DNA of 59,666 bases from Deltaproteobacteria bacterium ADurb.Bin207 (GTDB lineage: Bacteria > Myxococcota_A > Polyangia > Polyangiales > Polyangiaceae): contig MWCO01000032.1 of NCBI GenBank assembly GCA_002070115.1, positions 1-59,666 of the forward strand, given 5' to 3'. Positions 1-8,803 of this stretch are shown here, one piece after another. Positions within the stretch are counted from its first letter, which is position 1. Each line of letters begins with the position of its first letter. A program made the position numbers and the translations under genes. The notes under the pieces were generated by a model. That model made no database searches, had not been told where the DNA came from, and saw only the letters and a list, made by a program, of their open reading frames with translations.

Positions 1-1644
1 TGCGATGAGCGCTGGCTTGGTCGTTTGCGCAGAAGCCCGCCACTTTGCCACGATCTCGGAATTACGGACGAGGACGGGATGCCAGGGGTCCTCGCGGCAA
101 GCGCGATCGAGCCACGTTTGCATGGCTTGCAGGTTATCGTCGGATGCTTCGATGCAAGCCAGGGTGTTGTAGGCGATGCCTGGCGTTGGATAATCGAGCG
201 AAAGAGCATGATGCACGTGCGCACGTGCGGAATCCAGGGCGCCCTTGCGAAAAAGCGCGATCGCAAGCGCAATATGGGCGGCATGATGATCGCCGAGCCG
301 GTTCAGGACAGCCTGGCAATCTTCGACGCTTGGTTCGAAAAGGGTTCGGATTCCACGGTTGGCTTCGAACCATTGGGACATCAACCGGGTATCGTGTTCA
401 TTGGCATCGAACGGTGTTTTCAGTTCTTGAAAATCTTCGGTGAAGTACACATCCGGGTCGATCCAACCACCGCGTTGCAAATCGCCATAATCATCCGTTC
501 CGGGATAGATCGATAGGCATGCGAATAGGGCTTGATGGGGCGCGGCGGATTGGACGAAGGCTAGGCTTTGTTGGAAGGTGGCAGCCGTTTCCCCCCGGTT
601 GCCAAGCATCATGAAGTATCGAACCTGCAAGCCTACTTTTTTGGCAAGGCGCGTGGCTTGAAGCACTTGTTCGGGTTTAATTTTTTTGCGGATATTTCGC
701 AAAATCGTGGGTGAACCAGACTCCACGCCGAGGCTGAGCCGTTCACAGCCGGCCAGACGCATCGCGCGCAACACGTCTTCATCCAGGACATCGGCTCGCG
801 TGTCGCAACTCCACAAGAAGCGCAAGTTGCGTTTGCGAATGCCCTCACAAATTCGCAAGACCCGTTTTCGGTCGATGGTGAAGGTATCGTCTTTGATGAG
901 GAGCATTTTGACGGGGAGTGATTCGAGCGCGGCCTCGAGGGAGTCGAGGACATACGTGTCGGAATGTGTGCGATAGATACGTCCCCAAGTCGTGTTTTTC
1001 GCGCAGAAGGTGCATTGCCCGGGGCACCCTCGGGAAGTCATGAAAATATGCGTTTTGAAGAGGCTGTGGGGGCAGGGGAGGGAATCGAGGTTTTTGATGC
1101 GCTCTCTGCGGGGTTCGACGGTGATTCGATGATGGCTGCGGTGTGCGATTCCAGCCAATCCTTCGAGGGCGGTGTTGTGCTGGAGGCGTAGCAACAGTTC
1201 AGCGAAGGTGAGTTCTCCCTCTCCTATGACGATGGTGTCGATTTCGGGAACGTAAGCGAGCATGGACTCGGGCAATGCGGTTGCGTGAGGGCCCCCGACC
1301 GTCAGATGGGCGTGGGGGTGCCATCGTTTGATGGCCTGCGCGGTCAAGGCGACGCCGCGACGGTTGGCGGTAAAGCAAGATAGGCCGTAGACATCGGCTT
1401 GGAGGGCGGAGAGGGTTTGTTCGACCTGGTTCCAGGAGAAAGCGGAGAGATTGAGGACTTTGACGGCATGACCGTGTTGTCGCATGGTGGCGGCCAAGGT
1501 CAGGAGGCCATAGGGGATTTGAAAAAAATCACCATCGAGGTCCGTGGGACGAAAGCCTTCGGGGGGGCCGTCTCCGGAAACAGGGAGGGGCTGCCCTTGT
1601 TCTGGGATTTTCCAGGGCGGAGGATAGAGCAGAGCGATTTTCAT
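1..1644 (-). CDS. B12-binding radical SAM protein with C-terminal TPR-like region (3' end missing)
   Basis: The gene starts at ATG 1644 on the minus strand and stays open for 548 codons to the window edge, so its C-terminus is missing. Residues 1-190 look like a cobalamin-binding domain, with the typical GGPHAT loop. The radical SAM cluster motif CPGQCTFC follows, with cysteines at about 207, 211 and 214, and then a TIM-barrel region containing LGVESGS. Beyond about residue 430 the sequence becomes helical and TPR-like (for example HHALSLDYPTPGIAYNTLA). This is the BchE/class B type architecture. Such enzymes perform methyl transfers or ring chemistry on varied substrates, and nothing here identifies the substrate. 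The gene lies upstream of no obvious partner in the window. The family call is strong; the specific function is unknown. Confidence 0.85.
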   Translation of the reverse strand, partial: MKIALLYPPPWKIPEQGQPLPVSGDGPPEGFRPTDLDGDFFQIPYGLLTLAATMRQHGHAVKVLNLSAFSWNQVEQTLSALQADVYGLSCFTANRRGVALTAQAIKRWHPHAHLTVGGPHATALPESMLAYVPEIDTIVIGEGELTFAELLLRLQHNTALEGLAGIAHRSHHRITVEPRRERIKNLDSLPCPHSLFKTHIFMTSRGCPGQCTFCAKNTTWGRIYRTHSDTYVLDSLEAALESLPVKMLLIKDDTFTIDRKRVLRICEGIRKRNLRFLWSCDTRADVLDEDVLRAMRLAGCERLSLGVESGSPTILRNIRKKIKPEQVLQATRLAKKVGLQVRYFMMLGNRGETAATFQQSLAFVQSAAPHQALFACLSIYPGTDDYGDLQRGGWIDPDVYFTEDFQELKTPFDANEHDTRLMSQWFEANRGIRTLFEPSVEDCQAVLNRLGDHHAAHIALAIALFRKGALDSARAHVHHALSLDYPTPGIAYNTLACIEASDDNLQAMQTWLDRACREDPWHPVLVRNSEIVAKWRASAQTTKPALIA

Positions 1645-1885
1645 GGGCGTTTGCGGAACGCAGCATAAAACCGCCTGGATGAAGCTGCAAAGGATAGTCG
1701 AAACGCGGGAGGGCAATCAGGACTGAGGATTTCGAATAGGAAAAGGGCGCTTTGGGGGTGGGAAAATATTGGGAAACGGCAGTGCGAGGGAAAAGCTAAA
1801 ACACGTTTATAAACAATGGCTTACGATTACTTCGGTGGCTGGCTTTGGGAAAGGGGAAGAAGGCGGATTCGGATTTATGAAGCGG

Positions 1886-3094
1886 TCATGGAGCCGAAGG
1901 GAGGGAGGCTTTGGCGGTCCCCTGGGTTTGTTGGTAGGTATCGACGACAAAGCAGGTCAAACCGAGGGAGAGCATGAGCGCAGCGAACACGACGGCAGCG
2001 ATGGTAGCCAGAGGGTTATGCCGGGGCGCGGGACGTTGCGTCGAGCGAGGATGAGGGGTGGGAGGGGGGGAAGCTTTTGGAGGTGAGACGGTGGTCGATG
2101 GCGCATGGGAGGTGGTGGATGCCGTAGGGACGGGGGCTTCGGAATCATTTCTTTCGGGTTGGACAACGACCGAAGAGCCGCGGGTGGGTGAAGATTCGGG
2201 TTGTGTCGACTCGTTGTTCCAAAAGGGTCGGATGGCTTCGCGGAAAGCGCGGGCCGACGGACAGCGTTTGTTTCTGTCTCTCGTCATCGCGTGGGCAATG
2301 GCTTGAACAAGCCCCTCCGGCAGGTCGGGACGATAGTCGTGCAAGGATGGAGCTTGTTCTCTTGCGGCCCGTTGCATGATTTCGTGCAGATCGGGTCCCT
2401 CGAAGGGGCAATGGCCGGACAACAATTCGTAGGTGAGCACGCCGAGGGAATAGACATCCGCGCGGCCGTCGATCGTGCGGTCGCCCCGTAGTTGTTCTAG
2501 CGCCATATAATGCGGAGTTCCGACGGTCGTGCCGGTTCGTGTGAGCGACGAGTTCTCGCCGGCACGGGGGACCCGCGACAATCCAAAGTCCAGGACTTTG
2601 GCGAGAAGCCCGTCCGATGTAGCTAGAACGAAGATATTTTCGGGCTTGATATCACGGTGGATGATTCCGTGCGCGTGGGCCAGTTCAAGGGCTTGGGCGA
2701 CCTGGTCGACGATGGATAAGGCGACGTCGACAGGCATGCGCCAGCCATACTGTTCGAGCAGGTGGTACAGGTCCAAGCCATCGAGGTATTCCATGACAAT
2801 GAAAGGAAGGCCGGCGGAAAGGGTGCCGACGCTCTCGATGGTGATGATGTGCGGCGAGTCCAGGGTCATGACGGCCCGTGCTTCGTTGGCGAATCGTCGG
2901 ACCAGGCAAGAGTCGCCTCGGTATTGATCGCTGAGGACTTTGATGGCGACGCGTCGGTTGGATTCGATGTGTTGTCCTTCGAAGACCCAGGCGGTGCCGC
3001 CGACGGCAAGTTTTCGGACGATGCGATAGCCCTGCACTTCCGTTCCCGGCGCTAGCTGGTTGGGAGACCGGATTCGGGCACGCCGCTCGTTCAC
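1886..3094 (-). CDS. Ser/Thr protein kinase, C-terminal membrane anchor
   Basis: This is a eukaryotic-type (Hanks) kinase of about 402 residues. The start is taken as GTG 3094, because AGGAGG sits five bases upstream; an ATG at 3142 would add 16 unconserved residues. The glycine loop is LAVGGTAWVFEG (residues 29-40), the ATP lysine is K52 in VAIKV, the catalytic loop is HRDIKPEN (D148), the metal loop is DFG (D169), and the APE motif is changed to ALE. A Pro/Thr/Ser-rich linker follows the kinase domain, then one hydrophobic helix near the C-terminus (ATIAAVVFAALMLSLGL), so the kinase domain should face the cytoplasm with a very short outside tail. It is divergently transcribed from the PP2C phosphatase at 3449, suggesting an opposing kinase-phosphatase pair. 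Target proteins cannot be read from the sequence. Confidence 0.93.
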   Translation of the reverse strand: MNERRARIRSPNQLAPGTEVQGYRIVRKLAVGGTAWVFEGQHIESNRRVAIKVLSDQYRGDSCLVRRFANEARAVMTLDSPHIITIESVGTLSAGLPFIVMEYLDGLDLYHLLEQYGWRMPVDVALSIVDQVAQALELAHAHGIIHRDIKPENIFVLATSDGLLAKVLDFGLSRVPRAGENSSLTRTGTTVGTPHYMALEQLRGDRTIDGRADVYSLGVLTYELLSGHCPFEGPDLHEIMQRAAREQAPSLHDYRPDLPEGLVQAIAHAMTRDRNKRCPSARAFREAIRPFWNNESTQPESSPTRGSSVVVQPERNDSEAPVPTASTTSHAPSTTVSPPKASPPPTPHPRSTQRPAPRHNPLATIAAVVFAALMLSLGLTCFVVDTYQQTQGTAKASLPSAP

Positions 3095-3448
3095 ATCGAC
3101 CTCCTGAGAAGGGGCACTGCAAAAGGGATATGCAAAGATCAAACCCGGTGAACTCAGAAATTAATATAATAATATTCGTTAGTTACAGTAAGGGTGAGCG
3201 AATTGATCAGGAACGGATCGATCCCCTTGAGAAGGAATTCTTCTCACTTGATCGACGGGAAGGGGGCGTTTGCATAGAGCAGTTTTCCGTGTCTTTCACC
3301 ATTGGACAAAACGAGATTCACGGTTCAGGGGCTTGACTGTGGGGGAGGCGACGATCCGGTCTGGGCAGGAGAGGTGTTCTTGTTTTAGGATGACCTGACA
3401 ACTCGTGAATCGCGTTCGAACATTGTATGGCCTCGAGGGTGCCATCTC
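3095..3448. promoter_or_regulatory. Divergent kinase/phosphatase control region with dyads and clustered GATC sites
   Basis: This 354-bp region between divergent genes holds no gene. It contains an AT-rich stretch around 3158-3182 suitable for promoters, a 19-bp dyad TGAGAAG-GAATT-CTTCTCA at 3228-3246, and a palindrome GGATCGATCC at 3215-3224. Four GATC sites lie at 3205, 3216, 3220 and 3250. A Dam-like methylase gene is present at 48037, so methylation-sensitive control is possible. No sequence match to a known operator is claimed. Confidence 0.4.
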
Positions 3449-4726
3449 ATGACTTGGCTTCTCGCCGTGGGCGTAGCTTTGGTGGTTTTCGCCTTCGTGG
3501 TTCATAGATTGGCGAGCAAACAAACTGCGCCAGCGATTCGAGGGGCGGAACCCAAACGCCATTCGCTCGAGGATTCCAATCGGACCCATCGTTCGTCGAA
3601 AGACAAATCAAAAGGCAAAGCCGACTCCGTCCCGTCGTCGTCGCCGAATGGCAAGAAGGCAAAGCCATCCAAAGGGGCTAAGTCATCTCCAGCCTTGAAA
3701 GTATCACCGGCCGTGCTCGAGTCGATTCGTCCCTTGAGCGTGCCTCCTCCCGCGAATGACTTTGATGACGAATGGGAAGATGTCGATGTTACGGTCGTCG
3801 CGGAGTTGCCTGATGAAATCAAGGCGATGCAAAAGGGGTATCGTTCCGTAGATCCCAAGCAAGCGGTTGCGCAGATCGCGGAAGAGTATGACGACACGGC
3901 GGAAATCGAGATTATCGAGGAGAGGTTGGTGGATGGTCTTTTGGTGGAGGAGTTGCTCAACGATGAGGATACTGGGCCCAATGCGTTGATGCTTCCCATC
4001 GGAGAGGTATTGACGGACGTGGGGCGTCGTCGTCCGAATAACGAAGACCGTCCCTTGTCTTTGCCGGAGCATTTTGTGTTCGGGGTAGCCGACGGGATGG
4101 GGGGGCATGCGGCGGGGGAAGTAGCGAGTAAAATCGCTATGGAAACGATCGAGAAGGCGTTTGAAGACAACGTATTCGAAGGGGAGCCGAACTCGTTGTG
4201 GCCGCGTCGTGGCGATGAACTGGCGCGGGGCATTGAGATGGCCAATCGGAATATTTTCCGTGTGGCGATGGAAGACGATGCGCTGAGTGGGATGGGAACG
4301 ACGGTTACGGCCATTCGTTTTTGTCCGGAGCGGCAGCGGGCCTATATTGCCCATGTGGGTGATTCTCGTTGTTATCGATTTCGCGAAGGGCAGATGCGGC
4401 AGCTAACGAAAGATCACACGCTAGGAGCGGAATTGGGGGCGAAGGGCAAGATGGCGACGCACCTATCCAGGTCGGTGGGGATTGCCGAGACGGTGGAAGT
4501 GGATCTGATGGTGGATGCGCCGCGGGTGGGGGACAGGTATCTTTTGTGTACGGATGGCTTAACGAAAATGCTTTCAGAAGAGCGCATTCTGGAGATTTCC
4601 ACCGATGGCATCGTGGCCGACTGCGTTCGGCATCTCATCGACGAGGCGAACGACAACGGGGGGAAGGATAATATTACGGTGGCGCTCGTGGAGATCCGAG
4701 AACCAGTTGGAACAGGGATGACGTAA
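3449..4726 (+). CDS. Membrane-anchored PP2C-family Ser/Thr phosphatase
   Basis: The protein is 425 residues. It opens with one membrane helix (residues 3-21), followed by a basic, Lys/Ser/Pro-rich linker and an acidic stretch up to about residue 180. The PP2C catalytic domain then fills the rest: GRRRPNNEDR, the metal motif FGVADGMGGHAAGE, SGMGTTVTA, AHVGDSRCYR, LLCTDGLTKML and the closing GGKDNITVAL. All the aspartates expected for the binuclear metal centre are present, so it should be active against phospho-Ser/Thr. The catalytic domain is predicted to be cytoplasmic. The gene is transcribed away from the kinase at 1886-3094. In bacteria such phosphatases commonly reverse the action of a neighbouring Hanks kinase, which is the inferred role here. 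Confidence 0.93.
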   Translation: MTWLLAVGVALVVFAFVVHRLASKQTAPAIRGAEPKRHSLEDSNRTHRSSKDKSKGKADSVPSSSPNGKKAKPSKGAKSSPALKVSPAVLESIRPLSVPPPANDFDDEWEDVDVTVVAELPDEIKAMQKGYRSVDPKQAVAQIAEEYDDTAEIEIIEERLVDGLLVEELLNDEDTGPNALMLPIGEVLTDVGRRRPNNEDRPLSLPEHFVFGVADGMGGHAAGEVASKIAMETIEKAFEDNVFEGEPNSLWPRRGDELARGIEMANRNIFRVAMEDDALSGMGTTVTAIRFCPERQRAYIAHVGDSRCYRFREGQMRQLTKDHTLGAELGAKGKMATHLSRSVGIAETVEVDLMVDAPRVGDRYLLCTDGLTKMLSEERILEISTDGIVADCVRHLIDEANDNGGKDNITVALVEIREPVGTGMT

Positions 4727-4756
4727 TGGTATTGAAACCCGCATCGTGGGTTCATC

Positions 4757-5863
4757 GTGAGCGTTTCGGATCTTCGCTACTTTCGTCATCTCAATTACAG
4801 CCTTGGTAACGAGGACAGCGCGGTGGAATGGGCGGTGCTGCCCGAGGGTGTGGGGCGAGTATTGTGTGTTGCCGGATGTGGCTCGCGGGTTCTTCCCCTG
4901 CTTGCTCGCAAGCCGGCTCGGGTGGTTTGCGCGGATATATCCGCTTCGCAACTGTGGATGACGGAACTGCGCGTGGAGGCGGCACGTGCATTGAACCATG
5001 CGGAATACTTACAGTTTTTTGGCTACCCGCCGAATCCTGGATCCCCGGAGCAGCGTCGACGGTTGTTTCATCGCCTGGCACTATCGGACGAAGCCCGAGC
5101 GTATTGGCTCGATGTATTCGACCATCGTGATTGGCAGACGGTTTTATATGATGGGCGATGGGAGCGGACATTTCGAAAGCTATCGAGGATTAACGCGATG
5201 TTGACGGGTGGGCGGGGCCGCGCATTGTTCGAGGCGCGAACGAGGGAGCAGCATCGCGAGTACATGCGAGAGCGCTTTCCTCGTCGGGCATGGCTCATGG
5301 TGCTTTTGTTGTTGGGCAACCCGCTCGTGTTCAATCTCATGCTTTATAAGGGGGATTTCCCTCGAAAAAATATCGAGGAGACTCCCTTTTCGTTTTATTG
5401 TCGAGCGTTCGACAGGCTGTTTTCGCTTGGGCCGGCGCGGGAAAACTTCTTTTTGCAGATCGTGTTTTGGGGGGAACTCAGGTTCGCGGAGGGCAATCCG
5501 ATCGAATGTGATCCTGGTGTTTTCGCCAAGATCCAAGAGGCTCTTGGCAGCGCCACCATCGACTATCGGCTGGGCGATATTTTGGAGATAGCGCATCGGG
5601 AAGGGGGCCATTTCGACTTCGTATCGTTGTCCGATGTGCCTTCCTATTTCGTACCGCCGCGGGAGCAAACGTACTTGCAGGACTTGCGTCCGGCGTTGTC
5701 CTCGCGAGCGCGTGTGGTGCTTCGCTATTACCTGCGCAGACCGGAGCGGGCGGAAAAACGAGGCTATGGAAATCTGACCGAGCGGTATGCGTCGGCGATC
5801 GCTGCTGAGAAAGTGGGGGTTTACGATATTGAGGTTCTCGAGAAGCTCGAGGATAATAGGTAG
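4757..5863 (+). CDS. DUF3419 family, BtaA-like 3-amino-3-carboxypropyl transferase
   Basis: This 368-residue protein has a Rossmann SAM-binding region near its N-terminus (VLCVAGCGSRVLPLL, then VVCADISASQL) and a long helical middle part. It matches the layout of the DUF3419 family, which includes BtaA, the enzyme that moves the 3-amino-3-carboxypropyl group of SAM to diacylglycerol in betaine-lipid synthesis. The GTG start at 4757 has no strong ribosome site, and the gene begins 30 bases after the PP2C stop, so the two may be co-transcribed. No btaB-type N-methyltransferase is seen nearby. The substrate may therefore differ, and the family call is firmer than the reaction. Confidence 0.7.
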   Translation: MSVSDLRYFRHLNYSLGNEDSAVEWAVLPEGVGRVLCVAGCGSRVLPLLARKPARVVCADISASQLWMTELRVEAARALNHAEYLQFFGYPPNPGSPEQRRRLFHRLALSDEARAYWLDVFDHRDWQTVLYDGRWERTFRKLSRINAMLTGGRGRALFEARTREQHREYMRERFPRRAWLMVLLLLGNPLVFNLMLYKGDFPRKNIEETPFSFYCRAFDRLFSLGPARENFFLQIVFWGELRFAEGNPIECDPGVFAKIQEALGSATIDYRLGDILEIAHREGGHFDFVSLSDVPSYFVPPREQTYLQDLRPALSSRARVVLRYYLRRPERAEKRGYGNLTERYASAIAAEKVGVYDIEVLEKLEDNR

Positions 5864-5915
5864 GGATCGCTGTTTGTGTGGGGTTGATCCACAGCGGGAG
5901 CAGAGACGAACTGGT

Positions 5916-7973
5916 TCAATGGGGGGTGACGGCGGACGAGGCTGGCGCGGGGGCGTTGGCGCATGGGTGGAGGCGGTCGGGGTGTTGGAGCATCCAAGAC
6001 AGAGCTGGAAGAGCCTTGTCCATGGCTTTCGTGCTGGTTTCCAGGTCCGTAAAGGAGCCAGGTGATTCAGCGATTTCTTCCACGATGATTTCATCCGAGG
6101 CGTCGAGCATCCTCGAGCGTGCGAGTGTGTCGATGGTCCACAAGTGGGTGTCAGACCAGGGTGGGATGATGGCGAAGGTGGGGCTCATGGCTTGTCCGCC
6201 GAGGGTATGCCAGCGTTGGGAGGGCGCGAGGGAGCGCAATGCGCCGAAGCCATCGAGGAAGGCGACGAGCATACGGGGAAGGTCATTTTGTGACCAACCA
6301 TGGGCATCGAGTTCGCGTTGTGCCGAAGTGACCCGTGCTACATCGGTATCGGATGGAAATACCCATATGGGAGCTATTCGACTTCGTTGAAGGGGATTGG
6401 TGGTCGTTCCGACACCGCTGGTGTGGTCGCCCACCATCATCACCACGGCGGTGCGTCCACTTTTTTCTTCGGCTTGCATGAAAGCGGGGATGAAGCGGGA
6501 TAGAGCATGATCCAGGTAAGCTACGGTCGTCCAATGAGCGCGTTTCACGCTGTCTTGTGTGCTTTTGTGTACGAGGTCCCGAGAGCGATCCCGAAGGTCC
6601 GCGGGCATATCCTGGGGAATATCGAAGGGGCCATGGGTCGAAAGGGTCAGCACGCCCCGGATCCGGGTGGCCTGGGGGGTGATGCCAGCGGAGGTTTGTG
6701 CAAGATCAGCCAGAACGTCGGCAAAGAGTTCTTGGTCTGACAGACCCCACGCGCCTCGGGCTCGTCCTTGTGTGCGGGGAGTATGCAAGTAGCGGAAACC
6801 ATGTTCGAGAAGCGTCTCGTCATAGCGATCGAATCGAAGGTTATCGGCGTAAAAAAAGCGTAAATCCCCGCCTGCCTCCGCGACGAGGTCGGGCCAACAG
6901 CGGAGTTTGAGTCCTGGAAGATCGCGAAGAGGCGCGATACCGAACGGTCCGGTACCCACGCCGCACAGCAGCGATGACATGGCGCCGGCGGTTCGTTGTC
7001 CTCCTTGATGAAAACGCTTTCCTACAAGCACATGGGGTGTGCGTTGGATCAAGTCGTCGAGATAAGGGGTCAGGCCATGGGGAGCGCCTGCATCCAAGCA
7101 GGCAATGTCTTCTGCACCCACGCTTTCGAGCATGATGAAGAGCAGGGATAACGGGCGTCCGCGTCCACCCAAATGTATCCCCAATTCGTATAACCTATTG
7201 TAAACTAACGTGTTTTTTGATGATTGGGTGATTGGCTCCGCCACGTGGAGGCCGTCGGGACAGTGTTGGATCGGCAGACCGATCATGGCGAGAGCGGGTA
7301 GGGCGGAGGAGTCGGTGACGTTTTGTTTTTTCAATGCAGGTTCGAGGCCGACGATGATGTTGAGGTGATTGGTCGTGACCAGGGCTCCAAGCAAGCGGTC
7401 ATAGGGGCGCAGGGCGTGTTTGCCTCGATCCGTGCGGTGAATTCCGAGCGATAGGAGGATGAAAGTTCCGAGCACGGCGAGCACGATCAGGATTCCTTGT
7501 CGTGGGATCGGGATCCATTGGCGATGCAGCAGGCTCAGGCTGAGGGCGAAAACCGCGATGGACAGGGCCAGGTAGGGGCCAACATGCGATGAGGTCAGCA
7601 CACCGAGTTGGCTGTTGAGAAAACCAGCGTCCAGCCCGTTGAGCACATCGATGGGGGCGATGGGAGCCCCGCGTTGCAGCATAAATTCGGTGCAGGTGAT
7701 GGTGGTGATGGTTTGCACGACGAACAAGAGCCCTAGGCTGATGAAAAAAAGGGCTTTTCGTTTGTGAAGCCAAACGAAGAGCAAGGTCGTGAAAAGCAGA
7801 CCGGGGGTAATATTGCCGAACGCGCCGGTGAGAGCGACGATCCATCTGAATTGACCGGCGATGCACCAAGCGAGGGCGGCGGACAGGATGGCCGCGATGT
7901 TGATGGTGGTGAGGAGCAAACCAATGGTGAGAAAGGCAGGCCAAGGGGACGGCTGGCTGGTGGGGGACGGCAT
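5916..7973 (-). CDS. LtaS/OpgB-like sulfatase-fold membrane enzyme
   Basis: The protein is about 685 residues from ATG 7973; a TTG at 8003 would add ten residues. Five hydrophobic helices occupy roughly the first 200 residues, followed by an outside alkaline-phosphatase-superfamily domain. Visible metal and catalytic features are LFIMLES, HQGGQRTAGA (the Thr near residue 328 is the expected nucleophile), LSTHGPF, and GDHTSG near the end. This is the layout of lipoteichoic acid synthase and of OpgB-type phosphoglycerol transferases. Those enzymes transfer phosphoglycerol or phosphoethanolamine from phospholipid to surface glycans. In a Gram-negative cell a periplasmic glycan or lipid A acceptor is more likely than lipoteichoic acid; the acceptor is not known. 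Convergent with the DUF3419 gene and divergent from the ABC operon. Confidence 0.85.
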   Translation of the reverse strand: MPSPTSQPSPWPAFLTIGLLLTTINIAAILSAALAWCIAGQFRWIVALTGAFGNITPGLLFTTLLFVWLHKRKALFFISLGLLFVVQTITTITCTEFMLQRGAPIAPIDVLNGLDAGFLNSQLGVLTSSHVGPYLALSIAVFALSLSLLHRQWIPIPRQGILIVLAVLGTFILLSLGIHRTDRGKHALRPYDRLLGALVTTNHLNIIVGLEPALKKQNVTDSSALPALAMIGLPIQHCPDGLHVAEPITQSSKNTLVYNRLYELGIHLGGRGRPLSLLFIMLESVGAEDIACLDAGAPHGLTPYLDDLIQRTPHVLVGKRFHQGGQRTAGAMSSLLCGVGTGPFGIAPLRDLPGLKLRCWPDLVAEAGGDLRFFYADNLRFDRYDETLLEHGFRYLHTPRTQGRARGAWGLSDQELFADVLADLAQTSAGITPQATRIRGVLTLSTHGPFDIPQDMPADLRDRSRDLVHKSTQDSVKRAHWTTVAYLDHALSRFIPAFMQAEEKSGRTAVVMMVGDHTSGVGTTTNPLQRSRIAPIWVFPSDTDVARVTSAQRELDAHGWSQNDLPRMLVAFLDGFGALRSLAPSQRWHTLGGQAMSPTFAIIPPWSDTHLWTIDTLARSRMLDASDEIIVEEIAESPGSFTDLETSTKAMDKALPALSWMLQHPDRLHPCANAPAPASSAVTPH

Positions 7974-8110
7974 CAAGTCTTTGGAAGGCGAAATCGACAG
8001 CAAGATACGGCAGACTCCACGGTTTCGTTGGGCCCTTGATGGGAAGCCCGGACATTCATCGTCAACGACAACCTTGGCGTGTACGATAGGAGCAATTACG
8101 TGTAGCGGGT

Positions 8111-8803
8111 ATGGGAATGCAAGACAACACGCTGCTTTATGATGTTTGCGATTTGAGTTTCGTCTATGAGCTTGGGAGACAGAAAGTCCATGCGCTTCGC
8201 AACGTATCGCTTCAGGTGAAGCGGGGTGATTTCGTATGCCTTGCCGGGCCCTCGGGGTCGGGGAAAACGACCTTGCTCAGTGTGCTTGGGCTGATTGAGC
8301 CTCTTCAGCAAGGTACGGTGCGTTTCGAGGGAAGAAGTTTGTCGGAGATGACGGAGACGGATCGAAACCGTTTGCGTCGCTTCCACATTGGTTTTGTGTT
8401 TCAGCAATTTCATCTCATACCGGTTCTTTCGGCGGAAGAGAACGTCGAATACTTTTTGACAAGGCAGGGCGTGCCAAAAGCGGAGCGTCGCAAACGTGTG
8501 GACGAAGCCTTGGAGACCGTGGGAATTTCATCGCAACGCAAGCAGCGTCCGTTGGAGATGAGCGGAGGTCAGCGGCAGCGTGTGGCGCTGGCTCGTGCCT
8601 TGGCCAAACGTCCCAATGTCATCATTGCCGATGAGCCCACGGCGAGTTTGGATCAAGCGACGGGCAAAGAGATCATGCGAATTTTTGCGGAGCAGACCCG
8701 AGAACGGGGGGTGAGTGTGATTGCAGCCAGTCACGACCCGATGGTGTTTGCGTTTGCGGCTCGGCAAATCGAACTACGAGATGGGGAGGTCGTGTCATGC
8801 TAA
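8111..8803 (+). CDS. ABC transporter ATP-binding protein, LolD/MacB type
   Basis: This 230-residue ATPase has Walker A GPSGSGKTT, the Q-loop in FVFQQFHL, signature MSGGQRQRV, Walker B VIIADEPTASLD and the switch histidine in AASHDP. The length and the short N-terminus fit the LolD/MacB/FtsE group, whose members power permeases that pull lipoproteins or small molecules out of the inner membrane rather than moving substrate through the pore. The next gene starts inside this one (ATGCTAA overlap), so the two subunits are translationally coupled. LolCDE versus a MacB-like exporter cannot be settled, because only one permease gene is present and no outer-membrane factor is nearby. Confidence 0.93.
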   Translation: MGMQDNTLLYDVCDLSFVYELGRQKVHALRNVSLQVKRGDFVCLAGPSGSGKTTLLSVLGLIEPLQQGTVRFEGRSLSEMTETDRNRLRRFHIGFVFQQFHLIPVLSAEENVEYFLTRQGVPKAERRKRVDEALETVGISSQRKQRPLEMSGGQRQRVALARALAKRPNVIIADEPTASLDQATGKEIMRIFAEQTRERGVSVIAASHDPMVFAFAARQIELRDGEVVSC

